Positions 1 to 7,266 are shown, counted from the first letter of the stretch. The stretch is 39,765 nt of DNA from Syntrophorhabdaceae bacterium (GCA_036504895.1 DASXUJ010000029.1:1-39765), one strand, 5' to 3'. Notes: generated by a model not told the origin, from the sequence alone. Program-made: numbers and translations.

Positions 1-16
1 CCCCCCCCCCCCCCCC
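1..16. repeat. Homopolymer of 16 C at the window edge
   Basis: Sixteen consecutive C residues open the window, followed by AGGGCCCGGGCC. The run may be a real phase-variable tract or an assembly or contig-edge artefact. No gene is placed to use it, and I see no gene in 1-201. Confidence 0.6.
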
Positions 17-201
17 AGGGCCCGGGCCAATACGACATTATGGTCGATTTTCTTTTCCCCTTTCGACGAACTTGTCCGGAGCAAAGGCATCATGATACGC
101 GGACCCACAGAAAAAGGCTTTGCTTCCCTAAAGTTATAAACAAGAAGGGATTTGGCATGGCCTTTGCTTGTTTATCGATAAATACGAGGGGAGGGTAAAG
201 G

Positions 202-402
202 ATGATATATGCCATGGAGGCACGAAAAATGAGTAACGGAAAGCCGCCGCCCACCTGCATATCGATGAAGACTGACCATACACAACTCACCAACGAAGAG
301 CTTCATACGCTGCTCTGCCTGAGATTACCCCATATGTCCGCGGTTGAGGTAACGGATGAGATAAGGGAAACTATAATCGCCATGCTCGAAGTATGGGACT
401 GA
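202..402 (+). CDS. Small hypothetical protein (66 aa)
   Basis: Unrecognised soluble protein without membrane segments. The ATG at 202 follows GGAGG (190-194) by 7 bases. A second in-frame ATG at 229 also has GGAGG (216-220) 8 bases upstream, so the real product may be 57 aa starting MSNGKPP. The N-terminal half is polar and contains KPPPTC. The C-terminal half (about residues 32-66) is acidic and predicted helical (TNEELHTLL, VTDEIRETIIAMLEVWD). It stands alone, with no gene close on the same strand. The two good ribosome sites are the main support; function is unknown. Confidence 0.5.
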   Translation: MIYAMEARKMSNGKPPPTCISMKTDHTQLTNEELHTLLCLRLPHMSAVEVTDEIRETIIAMLEVWD

Positions 403-567
403 GACGACTTCCAATCAATAATCATCGGCCCCGGTAATGCCGCCGGTTTTCAGGCCCTGCCCCCTTCGGTCTGCAAGGCCTAAAGATCATGGCGAGAAAC
501 CTCCCCCCCACGAATCATATACCTTTATAATTGCGCCACGGTCCCGATGGGGAGAGCCGGCGCACAA

Positions 568-828
568 TCAATCGTTCAACAGGTGTATCACCATCCTGTT
601 CCTGGCCTCGTATTCGGTCTCCAATTCGGAAATATATTTATCTTTCGACGACATCGCTTCCTGGATCTCGGCCAACTCACCCCTGGCTTCCGCCAGGGTC
701 CTCTCCAGGTCGGCAAGCTTCAGTTTCAGCTCGGTATGCTGAAACGACAGGTTGCTCTCACGAAGCAATGCGGCGATATCGGTGGCGGTTTTGATGCTGT
801 TTTGTACTGCGCCGATGGTAGTATGCAT
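568..828 (-). CDS. Small coiled-coil protein (86 aa)
   Basis: Short, strongly helical hydrophilic protein with no recognised domain. From about residue 30 to 75 it shows heptad-like spacing of Leu, Ile and Ala among many Glu, Lys and Arg (for example LKLADLERTLAEARGELAEI), typical of a coiled coil. There is no signal peptide or membrane segment. The ATG is preceded by a strong Shine-Dalgarno (GAGGAGG, 6 bases upstream on the minus strand), the best evidence that it is expressed. It lies by itself downstream of, but well separated from, the aspartate decarboxylase gene, with about 260 bases between them. A structural or oligomerising role is possible; no function can be assigned. Confidence 0.6.
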   Translation of the reverse strand: MHTTIGAVQNSIKTATDIAALLRESNLSFQHTELKLKLADLERTLAEARGELAEIQEAMSSKDKYISELETEYEARNRMVIHLLND

Positions 829-1089
829 GATTACCTCCTCTTTCTCTTAGCTGCATCCCGTCTTAGGGCAGCTTTTTATGCGTCTTGGGAGCGGGATGGG
901 GTATACGTATGCCGGAAGAATCCTGCTAAATCAATACTATGGCCCATTGTGCAGGAAGGAACCGATTTGCGGTCCGTATACGGTCCAATTCCCTCTCTGT
1001 ATACAATGATAGGCGCCGGAAAAGGCTTTGTCAATTAATTTTTAGGATTTCCCCCGGGATGATAAGGTTGCCGTGGTTGCCGGGACATA

Positions 1090-2694
1090 TCAGGTTTTTG
1101 ACGCCTTCCATTGGTGATAGAATTCTTCGAGAGTATCCCTGATATTTTTTCCCACCGCGATATACACATGATCGTCAAGATTGGCAAGGGCAACCCTGAT
1201 GCACCAGGCAGGGGCGGCGAAGCCTCTCCCGGGGAGACAAAGGGTAAGCCTGTTCCCGGCGAGGCTCAGGAGATATTCTTCGGCAGAGCGATGGGCCTTG
1301 AGGAAACGGGCAAAGGGTTTTCCGTGCAGCGATTCCGCGACGGCAGGAATGTCAAGAAGTACGTAATAATTGATTTCATGGGGATCTTCCGGGGGGTCCA
1401 ATCCGAGCCCTTTGTAGAGGTTCAATTTTCTCCTGAGGAGCAGGGCCTGGACCTGTTTCTTATACGTCCTGTTCTCCTCCATAAGCCCGAAGAGTGAGAA
1501 GAGGCACATGAGGACCTGCTGGGGACAGGAAAGCCCGCCCGTATGGACAAGGGCTACGTCCCTGCTGTCGCTGACCAGACGGTCGATGAAACTCATGGAG
1601 CCGGGGTCGCCCGAGACGCTTCCGTACCGCCTGTCCGCCAGGGTCCTCTCTTTTTTCTCCAGGCGGGAGATGAGCATATCCGCCACGTTATGCTCCTGCA
1701 TCATTACGACCCCGAGGCGCCAGCCCGTGGCCCCGAAATACTTGGAATAGGAGAAAAGGACGATCGTATTTGCCGGTATCTCCGCGGCGATGTCGCGGTG
1801 TCCGTCCGCGAGGGCAGCGTACACGGCATCGGTCACTACGATAAGATCTTTCCTCTCTTCCCGGACGAATCTCCCTATCTTTCTGAGGCTTTCTTCGGAA
1901 AGGGAGGTTGAAGTGGGGTTGGTGGGATTTACCATGAAGAGGACTTTTATCGACGGGTCTTTCAGGATCTCGATCTCAGAATCGGGGATGTGCCTTCCGT
2001 AGAGGGGGTCCACTTCCATGTGGATCCGGACCAGCTCGTAATCCGTGAGGACCGGTATATCGAGATAAGGGGGAAAGGTAGGCGTCACCAGGGCCACCCG
2101 GTCTCCGGACAGGAGAAGCCTGTTGGCCCTGAGGGAGCGAAAAAGGCTGATGATCGCGGCGGTTGCGCCTTCCGTGGCAAAGAACGCAAACTTCCCTTCA
2201 GGGGCTTCACCGGCAGGAAAAAGGATGTTGTTGAGATAAGCTTCGACGCATTTCTCTACGTGAGGAAGTATCCGGGGAGGTGTAGGGTAATAATCGCCGA
2301 GAGAGGCATCGGCGAGCTCATAGACGAAGTCGCCGGGATCGAGTTCCAGGACCTCTTCCGCAAAGCGCAGGGCGTGATCGAGAAATTCCGCTCCAGGGTT
2401 TTTTATAGGTCCCAGGTATTCTCTGAGCTCCCGGTTAAGGTCCCTTTTCTCGTGCCTGAAACCGAGGAAATCTCCCCCGCCCGGACCTGATGCCCATTCG
2501 GAGGCGAAAAGGATAAGATGGGACAAAGCCTGACGGGGTGCGGTATTGAGGAAATTGGGGCTGGCCCTTCCCGCATCGAGCACGTTGCAGGGGTCGCCCT
2601 TCCGATTACGGGAAAGACAGGTGCTATGGGCAGTCTCTTCCAGGTTTTTCTGGATCTCAAAAGGTGAAAGGCTTTCAAGCTTTCCTATGGCCAC
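1090..2694 (-). CDS. aspD: Bifunctional aspartate aminotransferase / aspartate 4-decarboxylase
   Basis: PLP enzyme of the AspD/AsdA type, which releases CO2 from the beta-carboxyl of L-aspartate to give L-alanine and can also transaminate aspartate. The N-terminus has the family signature LSPFEI, then a GRASPNFL stretch, a long insertion, VNPTNPT, the DAVY motif and the PLP-lysine block FSYSKYFGATGWRLG (Lys about residue 318). A C-terminal Arg in WCIRVALANL fits the substrate carboxylate-binding Arg. I place the start at GTG 2694 because GGGAGG lies 5 bases upstream and the resulting 534 aa match the usual family length; the open frame continues to another GTG at 2751. It follows the C_GCAxxG gene by 63 bases on the same strand, so the two are probably co-transcribed. 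In an anaerobe it could make alanine or consume a proton by decarboxylation (inference). Confidence 0.88.
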   Translation of the reverse strand: MAIGKLESLSPFEIQKNLEETAHSTCLSRNRKGDPCNVLDAGRASPNFLNTAPRQALSHLILFASEWASGPGGGDFLGFRHEKRDLNRELREYLGPIKNPGAEFLDHALRFAEEVLELDPGDFVYELADASLGDYYPTPPRILPHVEKCVEAYLNNILFPAGEAPEGKFAFFATEGATAAIISLFRSLRANRLLLSGDRVALVTPTFPPYLDIPVLTDYELVRIHMEVDPLYGRHIPDSEIEILKDPSIKVLFMVNPTNPTSTSLSEESLRKIGRFVREERKDLIVVTDAVYAALADGHRDIAAEIPANTIVLFSYSKYFGATGWRLGVVMMQEHNVADMLISRLEKKERTLADRRYGSVSGDPGSMSFIDRLVSDSRDVALVHTGGLSCPQQVLMCLFSLFGLMEENRTYKKQVQALLLRRKLNLYKGLGLDPPEDPHEINYYVLLDIPAVAESLHGKPFARFLKAHRSAEEYLLSLAGNRLTLCLPGRGFAAPAWCIRVALANLDDHVYIAVGKNIRDTLEEFYHQWKASKT

Positions 2695-2757
2695 ATGAAC
2701 CTCCCGCAATGTTCTTAAGAGAAAGATAATGCCGGCGGAGACGGTGTGCACCGCCCG

Positions 2758-3237
2758 TTACGTACAGGCAGGATCATTCCCGGGGGTGCTCTCCCCTTCC
2801 CCGGAAAGGAGCTCCTCCAGAATCCCGGCGGCATCCTTTATGAAGGCGGCGCAGAGCTGTTCACGAAGATCGTGTGTTTTTGCGAAGAGGAGTCCCTCCG
2901 GGGTGCTCATATCACACCCGAGCAGCTCCCTGCATGTGACCGTATAATGGCGACGGGCGAAACGGTCCAGGAATGCAGCGGCGAGGCGGTTGGTTCTCTC
3001 GACGGATTCTTTGTCGTCCGCTCTTCTTTTGCCGTAGGCGAGGCCGATAATCATCATGGCGCCCGTCACCGCCCCGCATGTCCCGCCCGTGCGTGCTATG
3101 CCGCCGCCGAATGCCGCCGCGATCCCAAGGGCCTCATCCTCCTCAAGCCCGTAGGAGGGGCCAAAAGCCCTCGCGATTGCCTGGGAGCAGTTGAACCCCT
3201 CTCTAAAGGTCTGCAGCGCGCGATCTATTCTATCCAT
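2758..3237 (-). CDS. C_GCAxxG_C_C family redox-type protein
   Basis: Protein of 159 aa matching the C_GCAxxG_C_C family, named after its Cys pattern. Family members are small, probably redox-active or metal-binding proteins often found beside oxidoreductases or transporters in anaerobes; the biochemical role is not established. Visible Cys are C17 (GFNCSQAI), C54 (GGTCGAVTGA, the C-GAxxG core), C102 and C108 (TCRELLGC) and C129. I place the start at ATG 3237, with GGGAGGGG just upstream; the open frame extends 36 codons further through repetitive DNA, which I reject. No signal peptide. It is the first gene of a likely two-gene unit with the aspartate decarboxylase. Confidence 0.85.
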   Translation of the reverse strand: MDRIDRALQTFREGFNCSQAIARAFGPSYGLEEDEALGIAAAFGGGIARTGGTCGAVTGAMMIIGLAYGKRRADDKESVERTNRLAAAFLDRFARRHYTVTCRELLGCDMSTPEGLLFAKTHDLREQLCAAFIKDAAGILEELLSGEGESTPGNDPACT

Positions 3238-3261
3238 TTCCCCTCCCGGCAATAGTAGCTT

Positions 3262-3351
3262 GTGTAAATCGTGTGATGCGTGTGATGCGTGTAATACGGA
3301 AACCGTAAAACGTGTAATCGGAAAACGAGAATGCGTGTGAGGCATACAAGC
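3262..3351. repeat. Degenerate CGTGTGATG / CGTGTAAT simple-sequence repeats
   Basis: A 90-base stretch built of variants of CGTGTGATG, CGTGTAATACGG and CCGTAAAACG. Similar short blocks recur between the three hairpin repeats (3461-3500, 3611-3640) and, as GCGTGTAATGCGTGTG on the minus strand, near 7478-7503 beside another copy of the hairpin repeat. Confidence 0.6.
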
Positions 3352-3370
3352 AATATATTTTATCCTTCTC

Positions 3371-3458
3371 GCGTCTCCTAGCCCGCACCGCGGGCGAGGA
3401 GGGGGGGCTCGGCCGGCTTATGCCGGCTGAGGGGGCGACGTGAGCCCCTATAAATGGC
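3371..3458 (+). repeat. Three-hairpin intergenic repeat, copy 1
   Basis: Copy of an 85-90 base element with three predicted stem-loops. The first is GCCCGC-ACC-GCGGGC. The second is CTCGGCCGGC-TTAT-GCCGGCTGAG. The third is GGGGC-GACGTGA-GCCCC, followed by TATAAAT. Same orientation as copies 2 and 3. Confidence 0.8.
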
Positions 3459-3521
3459 GCGTGTGATGCGGTAAAGCGTGTGTGCGTTGAACCGTAAAAA
3501 ACGAAATGAAACACGTCCTCC

Positions 3522-3609
3522 CGCGTCAGCCTAGCCCGCACCGCGGGCGAGAAGGGGAGGCTCGGCCGGCTTATGCCGGCTGAGGGGGCGACGTGAGCCC
3601 CTATAAAAT
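3522..3609 (+). repeat. Three-hairpin intergenic repeat, copy 2
   Basis: Nearly identical to copy 1, with the same middle stem CTCGGCCGGC/GCCGGCTGAG. It differs in the purine run (GAGAAGGGGAGG) and in the flanks. It is separated from copy 1 by about 63 bases rich in CGTGTG-type motifs. Confidence 0.8.
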
Positions 3610-3675
3610 GCACGTGTGATGCATTCATACGTGTATGCGTTGAAGCCAAAAAATAGAAAAGAGACAAATCCTCCT

Positions 3676-3775
3676 GCGTCAGCCCAGCCCGCACAGCGGG
3701 CGAGAGGGGGAGGCTCCGATAGCTTTTGCTATCGGAGGGGGCGACGTGAGCCCCTATAGTGGCAGCCCCTATAAT
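3676..3775 (+). repeat. Three-hairpin intergenic repeat, copy 3, with duplicated tail
   Basis: The first hairpin is GCCCGC-ACA-GCGGGC. The middle stem is changed on both arms to the perfect CTCCGATAGC-TTTT-GCTATCGGAG. The third hairpin, GGGGC-GACGTGA-GCCCC, is unchanged. The tail AGCCCCTATAGTGGC is followed directly by a second copy, AGCCCCTATAATGGC. Together with copies 1 and 2 it fills most of the gene-free stretch 3238-3832. Confidence 0.8.
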
Positions 3776-3778
3776 GGC

Positions 3779-3812
3779 AAAAACCCGCCCGGGCCATCGG
3801 CCCCGGGCGGGT
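3779..3812 (-). terminator. Intrinsic terminator of the Tim44-domain gene
   Basis: Perfect 10-bp stem CCCGCCCGGG/CCCGGGCGGG (3784-3793 and 3802-3811). On the minus strand it is followed by TTTTT, 20-50 bases past the stop codon at 3833. Confidence 0.85.
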
Positions 3813-3832
3813 GTAATCGTCATCTCGGACCC

Positions 3833-4828
3833 TTAGTAATCGCCCTCCTGAGAAATCCCGGCGAGTGTCCAGCTCCTGTCGCCCACCCTCCTCGTGAAGG
3901 TCCAGTATTCAAGGAATTTTACCGGATCGGTCGTGCTTCCGGATATGGTCTGGTTGGTTGTCTCGTCCACCACGTAATCGAGAAGGCTCGCAAGGAACTT
4001 TACCGTGATGAATTCTTCGCCCTGGTCCTGCACCGCATCGACGATCTCCACCTGCCGGACGGCGATGTTTTCGAGGCGGTTGAACTGCTTGTTTGCCGCG
4101 TACCTGTTCACGTCCTCCTGGAAGGTAGTGAGCATCTGGCCCGTGAGAAGCTGACGCACGGGACTCAGGTCTCTCTTCGTCCATGCGCTCTGGATCTTGA
4201 AGAACATGTCTTCCACGTTTTCCTTGAACCGGACTTCGTCAAAAGAAGGGTCCGACTGGCTGATATAGCGCAGGCCGTCATAGACATTGTCCGATCGCGC
4301 GGGGGGCGGTACGGAGGCCGATCCCGGCAGGGGTTCGCTGTACCCCTGCGCATATGTCGTCCCGAAGGTCTCCCCTCCCGTGCCGCTGTACTGCATGGCC
4401 CGTTTATTCCTAAAATGCTTCCATACAAAGTAGATTACCGCCAGGATGATGATGAGGAACAGGAAGTCGCCTATTCCGAATCCGCCGCCGCCTCCCCAGC
4501 CGCCTCCGCCTCCGGCGTATCCGCGTCCGCCGAAAAGCATGCTGCCCAGCATACCGCCTACCATACCGCCGCCAAGACCGGCGAGAAAGCTCCGTCCGGC
4601 GGAAGGCCGCGCCATGCTTGGGGCGGGCGCCGTGGGCTGGGTCCGCTGATAACTTCCTGAGGGAGAGGTCGACCTGTAAGAGCCGCTCGATCTCGAACCC
4701 GTGCTGCCGGATGACCGGCCTCCTCCCGCCCGTGCGAGGGCGAGGGATTCCATACCGAGGAACAAAAGAAAGAAGACCGCTACTCCTAGAGTCAGGAGTT
4801 TGAACCGATGATTTATCGAATGATCCAT
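3833..4828 (-). CDS. Tim44-like domain membrane protein
   Basis: Protein of 331 aa with an N-terminal hydrophobic segment (about 12-32, FKLLTLGVAVFFLLFL...) that looks like a signal peptide or anchor. A Gly/Ser/Pro-rich region of about 100 residues follows, including GGGMVGGMLGSMLFGG and GGGGGWGGGGGFG, then a second membrane segment (about 119-137, FLFLIIILAVIYFVWKHF). The C-terminal half (about 185-331) resembles the Tim44/TimA ligand-binding fold found in mitochondrial Tim44 and in bacterial membrane proteins. Bacterial members are mostly uncharacterised; association with the inner membrane is inferred. It is a single gene with its own terminator. A possible promoter (TTGACT at 4934-4939, minus strand) lies about 100 bases upstream. 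Confidence 0.8.
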   Translation of the reverse strand: MDHSINHRFKLLTLGVAVFFLLFLGMESLALARAGGGRSSGSTGSRSSGSYRSTSPSGSYQRTQPTAPAPSMARPSAGRSFLAGLGGGMVGGMLGSMLFGGRGYAGGGGGWGGGGGFGIGDFLFLIIILAVIYFVWKHFRNKRAMQYSGTGGETFGTTYAQGYSEPLPGSASVPPPARSDNVYDGLRYISQSDPSFDEVRFKENVEDMFFKIQSAWTKRDLSPVRQLLTGQMLTTFQEDVNRYAANKQFNRLENIAVRQVEIVDAVQDQGEEFITVKFLASLLDYVVDETTNQTISGSTTDPVKFLEYWTFTRRVGDRSWTLAGISQEGDY

Positions 4829-4904
4829 TGTTTACCCCCTTAAATGTGTGTCCCTTCCCCGACGTGCTTCAACAGCACTTACGCCGAAACGGGCACCTTA
4901 TTCC

Positions 4905-4939
4905 CATCTAATTTATCATACTATGGTGAATCAAGTCAA
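4905..4939 (-). promoter_or_regulatory. Possible promoter upstream of the Tim44-domain gene
   Basis: Minus-strand TTGACT (4939-4934), then 16-17 bases, then GATAAA/ATAAAT as a weak -10. The segment is AT-rich compared with its surroundings and the direction fits the gene starting at 4828. Confidence 0.35.
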
Positions 4940-5022
4940 AAATTTGCACGAGACGATCCGGAGGATCAAGCCATATCGGCCCATCCCCGAATCAGGCGAA
5001 ATGAACGTATGAATCAGGATGC

Positions 5023-6078
5023 CTAGAGGGTCCGGAGCCAGCCGAACTTGTCGGGCCGCTCTCCGTACTGAATACCCGTGATCTCGTCGTAGAGCTTCTG
5101 GGAGAGATCGCCTGTTTTTCCGTCATTGATCCGGATAAGGGCGCCCTGGTGCTCGATCTCTCCTACCGGCGAGATCACCGCGGCGGTCCCCGTGCCGAAT
5201 ACCTCTTTCAGTCTGCCCTCTTTGGATGCAGTGAAGACCTCGTCGATCGAAATCCTCCTCTCCGTAACCTTGATTCCCCAGTCTTTCGCGATCCTGAGGA
5301 CCGAATCACGGGTCACTCCCGCAAGTATGGAGCCTTCGAGGGCCGGAGTGACAAGCTCGTCGTCGATCACGAAGCAAATATTCATGGTGCCTACTTCTTC
5401 GACGTATTTCCGCTCTATCCCGTCGAGCCAGAGCACCTGGGTAAATCCTTTTTTATGGGCTTCTTCCGCCGGCAGCAGGCTCGCCGCGTAATTGGCGGGA
5501 GTTTTGGCCATGCCCAGTCCTCCCTGGACTGCGCGCACATACTCACCGGAGGTCATAAGCCTCACCGGGTTCATGCCTTCCTTGTAGTATGCGCCCACAG
5601 GAGACGTGAGGATCATAAAGGTATAAGTCTTCGAGACCCTGACGCCGATATAGCTGTCGGCGGCAAAGACAAAGGGCCGGATATAGAGGGAGCACCCCTT
5701 TTGCCTGGGGACCCAGTCCCTGTCCAGCCGGATGAGCTCGTCAAGGCATTCCATAAAAAGATCGAAGCCCATGCCGGGTATGCAAAGCCTCGCGCACGAT
5801 CTGTTGAACCGCTCGTGGTACTTTTCAGGGCGAAAAATATTGATGGAGTCGCCCTTTACGTAAAAGGCCTTGAGTCCCTCGAATACTGCCTGACCGTAAT
5901 GGAGAGAGCAAAGGGACGGGAAAATCTCGATCTTGCCGAATGGCATGATATGGGGCGTCAGCCAATGGCCGTATTCGAAATCGAGACTCAGCATGTGGTC
6001 CGAAAAGACCTCGCCAAAAGTGAGATTGTTAAAATCAACCGATCCGATGTTACTTTGGTCTGCTCTGTAAATTTCCAT
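5023..6078 (-). CDS. ilvE: Branched-chain amino acid aminotransferase
   Basis: Class IV (D-amino-acid-transaminase fold) PLP enzyme. It interconverts Val, Leu and Ile with their 2-oxo acids using glutamate/2-oxoglutarate, the last step of branched-chain amino acid synthesis. The 351 aa length fits the longer BCAT subgroup. Visible motifs are LHYGQAVFEGLKAF, the PLP-lysine block GLGMAKTPANYAAS (Lys192) and the YVEEVGTMNI cofactor motif (about 225-234). The ATG at 6078 is preceded by GAGGGGCAATCGAA. It is transcribed alone. The leader of about 300 bases upstream contains a 17-base palindrome and a terminator-like hairpin, suggesting dedicated control. Confidence 0.92.
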   Translation of the reverse strand: MEIYRADQSNIGSVDFNNLTFGEVFSDHMLSLDFEYGHWLTPHIMPFGKIEIFPSLCSLHYGQAVFEGLKAFYVKGDSINIFRPEKYHERFNRSCARLCIPGMGFDLFMECLDELIRLDRDWVPRQKGCSLYIRPFVFAADSYIGVRVSKTYTFMILTSPVGAYYKEGMNPVRLMTSGEYVRAVQGGLGMAKTPANYAASLLPAEEAHKKGFTQVLWLDGIERKYVEEVGTMNICFVIDDELVTPALEGSILAGVTRDSVLRIAKDWGIKVTERRISIDEVFTASKEGRLKEVFGTGTAAVISPVGEIEHQGALIRINDGKTGDLSQKLYDEITGIQYGERPDKFGWLRTL

Positions 6079-6130
6079 ATTTCGATTGCCCCTCTGAGGT
6101 AAATACCCTGATTCCGGTAATATTTTGCCA

Positions 6131-6147
6131 CAATAGACCGTCTATTG
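6131..6147. promoter_or_regulatory. Palindromic operator candidate upstream of ilvE
   Basis: CAATAGAC-C-GTCTATTG is a perfect 8+8 inverted repeat around one base. It lies 53-69 bases upstream of the ilvE ATG, which suits repressor binding. The regulator is unknown. Confidence 0.5.
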
Positions 6148-6153
6148 CAAACC

Positions 6154-6212
6154 AAAAAAGAAGGCGGCCCCCTTCGGGGGGATGAGGGGAGTACTGCACG
6201 GGTGATCCCGTG
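6154..6212 (-). promoter_or_regulatory. Possible attenuator hairpins in the ilvE leader
   Basis: Reading the minus strand, a CACGGG-ATCA-CCCGTG hairpin (6212-6197) is followed by CCCCC-GAA-GGGGG (6180-6168), then CCGCC and TTCTTTTTT. No gene lies upstream on this strand, so a terminator here would act on the ilvE leader itself. The 5-base gap between stem and T-tract makes it imperfect. The rest of 6079-6389 shows only the palindrome and the divergent promoter. Confidence 0.35.
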
Positions 6213-6325
6213 AGTTCCGCTCGGCTCACAAGATGACGGAGGGGCATCCAAATTTGGGAGATGAAAGCGACAGGATGGACGCCTTCTCACATATTACTTG
6301 ACATGAGGCCGGGAAGGCTGAAGTT

Positions 6326-6354
6326 TTGTGTTGCAGGTACCATAATGGTATAAT
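6326..6354 (+). promoter_or_regulatory. Promoter candidate for the metal transporter gene
   Basis: A perfect -10 TATAAT (6349-6354) with a weak -35 TTGTGT (6326-6331) at 17-base spacing. Transcription would begin near 6361, about 30 bases before the GTG at 6390. Confidence 0.45.
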
Positions 6355-6389
6355 GGGGCGTTTCTTACTTCTCCAATATTCATGCGGGG

Positions 6390-7121
6390 GTGCCGGACGT
6401 GCTCGATGTTGCAGAGGGATTAAAGCTCCTTATAGTGACTGCCGCCTCCGTAGGGTTTTTCCATACCCTTATGGGACCCGATCATTATGTGCCTTTTATC
6501 GTCATGGCCAGGGCAAGGAAATGGTCGGCGCCGATGACGGCGTGGGTGACCGTGCTGTGCGGCATCGGTCACGTATTGAGCTCGGTGATTCTGGGCTTTC
6601 TCGGCATCGCCCTGGGTGTAGCGGTCACGAAACTCACCTTTCTCGAAACCCTTCGCGGGAATCTGGCGGGCTGGACCCTGATCATGTTCGGCCTCGTTTA
6701 TTGCGTCTGGGGCGTGCGCAGGGCCATCCGCAACAAGCCCCATGAACACGTACATTTTCACGAGGACGACGAGGTTCATTCCCATACCCATATCCATCAC
6801 AAGGACCACGTCCATATCCATGCCCCGAAAGAGAGCAGGAACCTCACGCCCTGGATACTCTTCACCATATTCATATTCGGCCCCTGCGAGCCCCTTATCC
6901 CCCTCCTCATGTATCCCGCCGCAAAGGGAAGTTATGCGGGCGTGATATGGGTAACTGCGGTCTTTGGAGTCGTAACTATCGTGACCATGCTGGGAATGGT
7001 CATGGTCTCATCCATGGGGCTTAACCTCGTCCCCCTGGGCCGCCTGGAGCGGTTCAGCCATGCACTGGCAGGGGCAACGATATGCATGTGCGGGCTGGCC
7101 ATCCAATTTTTGGGACTTTAA
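6390..7121 (+). CDS. NicO/TauE-like integral membrane transporter with His-rich loop
   Basis: Protein of 243 aa with about six membrane segments, resembling the NicO / UreH-like / sulfite exporter TauE-SafE superfamily. The first helix region carries HTLMGPDHY (H25, D31, H32), comparable to the H-x4-DH metal motif of nickel/cobalt permeases, and H61 follows in GIGHVLSS. A cytoplasmic-type loop (about 118-145) is extremely His-rich, with HEHVHFH, HSHTHIHH and HVHIH, and probably binds Ni, Co or Zn. A later GPCEPLIPLL segment carries a further conserved-looking Cys/Glu/Pro. Start GTG 6390 is uncertain because no clear Shine-Dalgarno is present. The gene is alone; direction of transport and the metal are inferred only. 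Confidence 0.75.
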   Translation: MPDVLDVAEGLKLLIVTAASVGFFHTLMGPDHYVPFIVMARARKWSAPMTAWVTVLCGIGHVLSSVILGFLGIALGVAVTKLTFLETLRGNLAGWTLIMFGLVYCVWGVRRAIRNKPHEHVHFHEDDEVHSHTHIHHKDHVHIHAPKESRNLTPWILFTIFIFGPCEPLIPLLMYPAAKGSYAGVIWVTAVFGVVTIVTMLGMVMVSSMGLNLVPLGRLERFSHALAGATICMCGLAIQFLGL

Positions 7122-7187
7122 GCGGGGCGGGGCTGGATTCTTCCCCAACTCCGCGTTGCCTGCGTCGTCCCACGATTTCGACGTACA

Positions 7188-7266
7188 ATTTAATGGGGCT
7201 TGCGTCGCCCCCTCCACGGGCAGAGCCCGCGGAGCCTTCCCCTCTCGCTCGCCGTGCGAGCTAACT
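7188..7266 (-). repeat. Three-hairpin intergenic repeat, copy 4
   Basis: Read on the minus strand: GCTCGC-ACG-GCGAGC, then CTCCGCGGGC-TCT-GCCCGTGGAG, then GGGGC-GACGCAA-GCCCC and CATTAAA. Stem sequences differ from copies 1-3 but pair equally well. It follows, on the same strand, the GTAC-hairpin module at 7300-7390. Confidence 0.8.

Noticed and set aside
3371-3775. Possible CRISPR array (three direct repeats about 150 bases apart)
   Set aside because: Units are 85-90 bases with internal hairpins and 60-base low-complexity spacers, no cas genes, and copies occur elsewhere in both orientations.
3230-3823. Open frame of 197 codons on the minus strand with repeating GAHVAPSAGISRPS units
   Set aside because: It is the translation of the three hairpin repeats plus an upstream extension into a repetitive region; no ribosome site and no homology expected.
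5149-6102. Open frame of 317 codons on the plus strand
   Set aside because: Antisense shadow of ilvE, whose motifs are complete on the other strand.
6079-6300. T-box riboswitch upstream of ilvE
   Set aside because: No conserved T-box core (GGTGGNACCGCG-like) and no convincing specifier stem could be found in the minus-strand leader.
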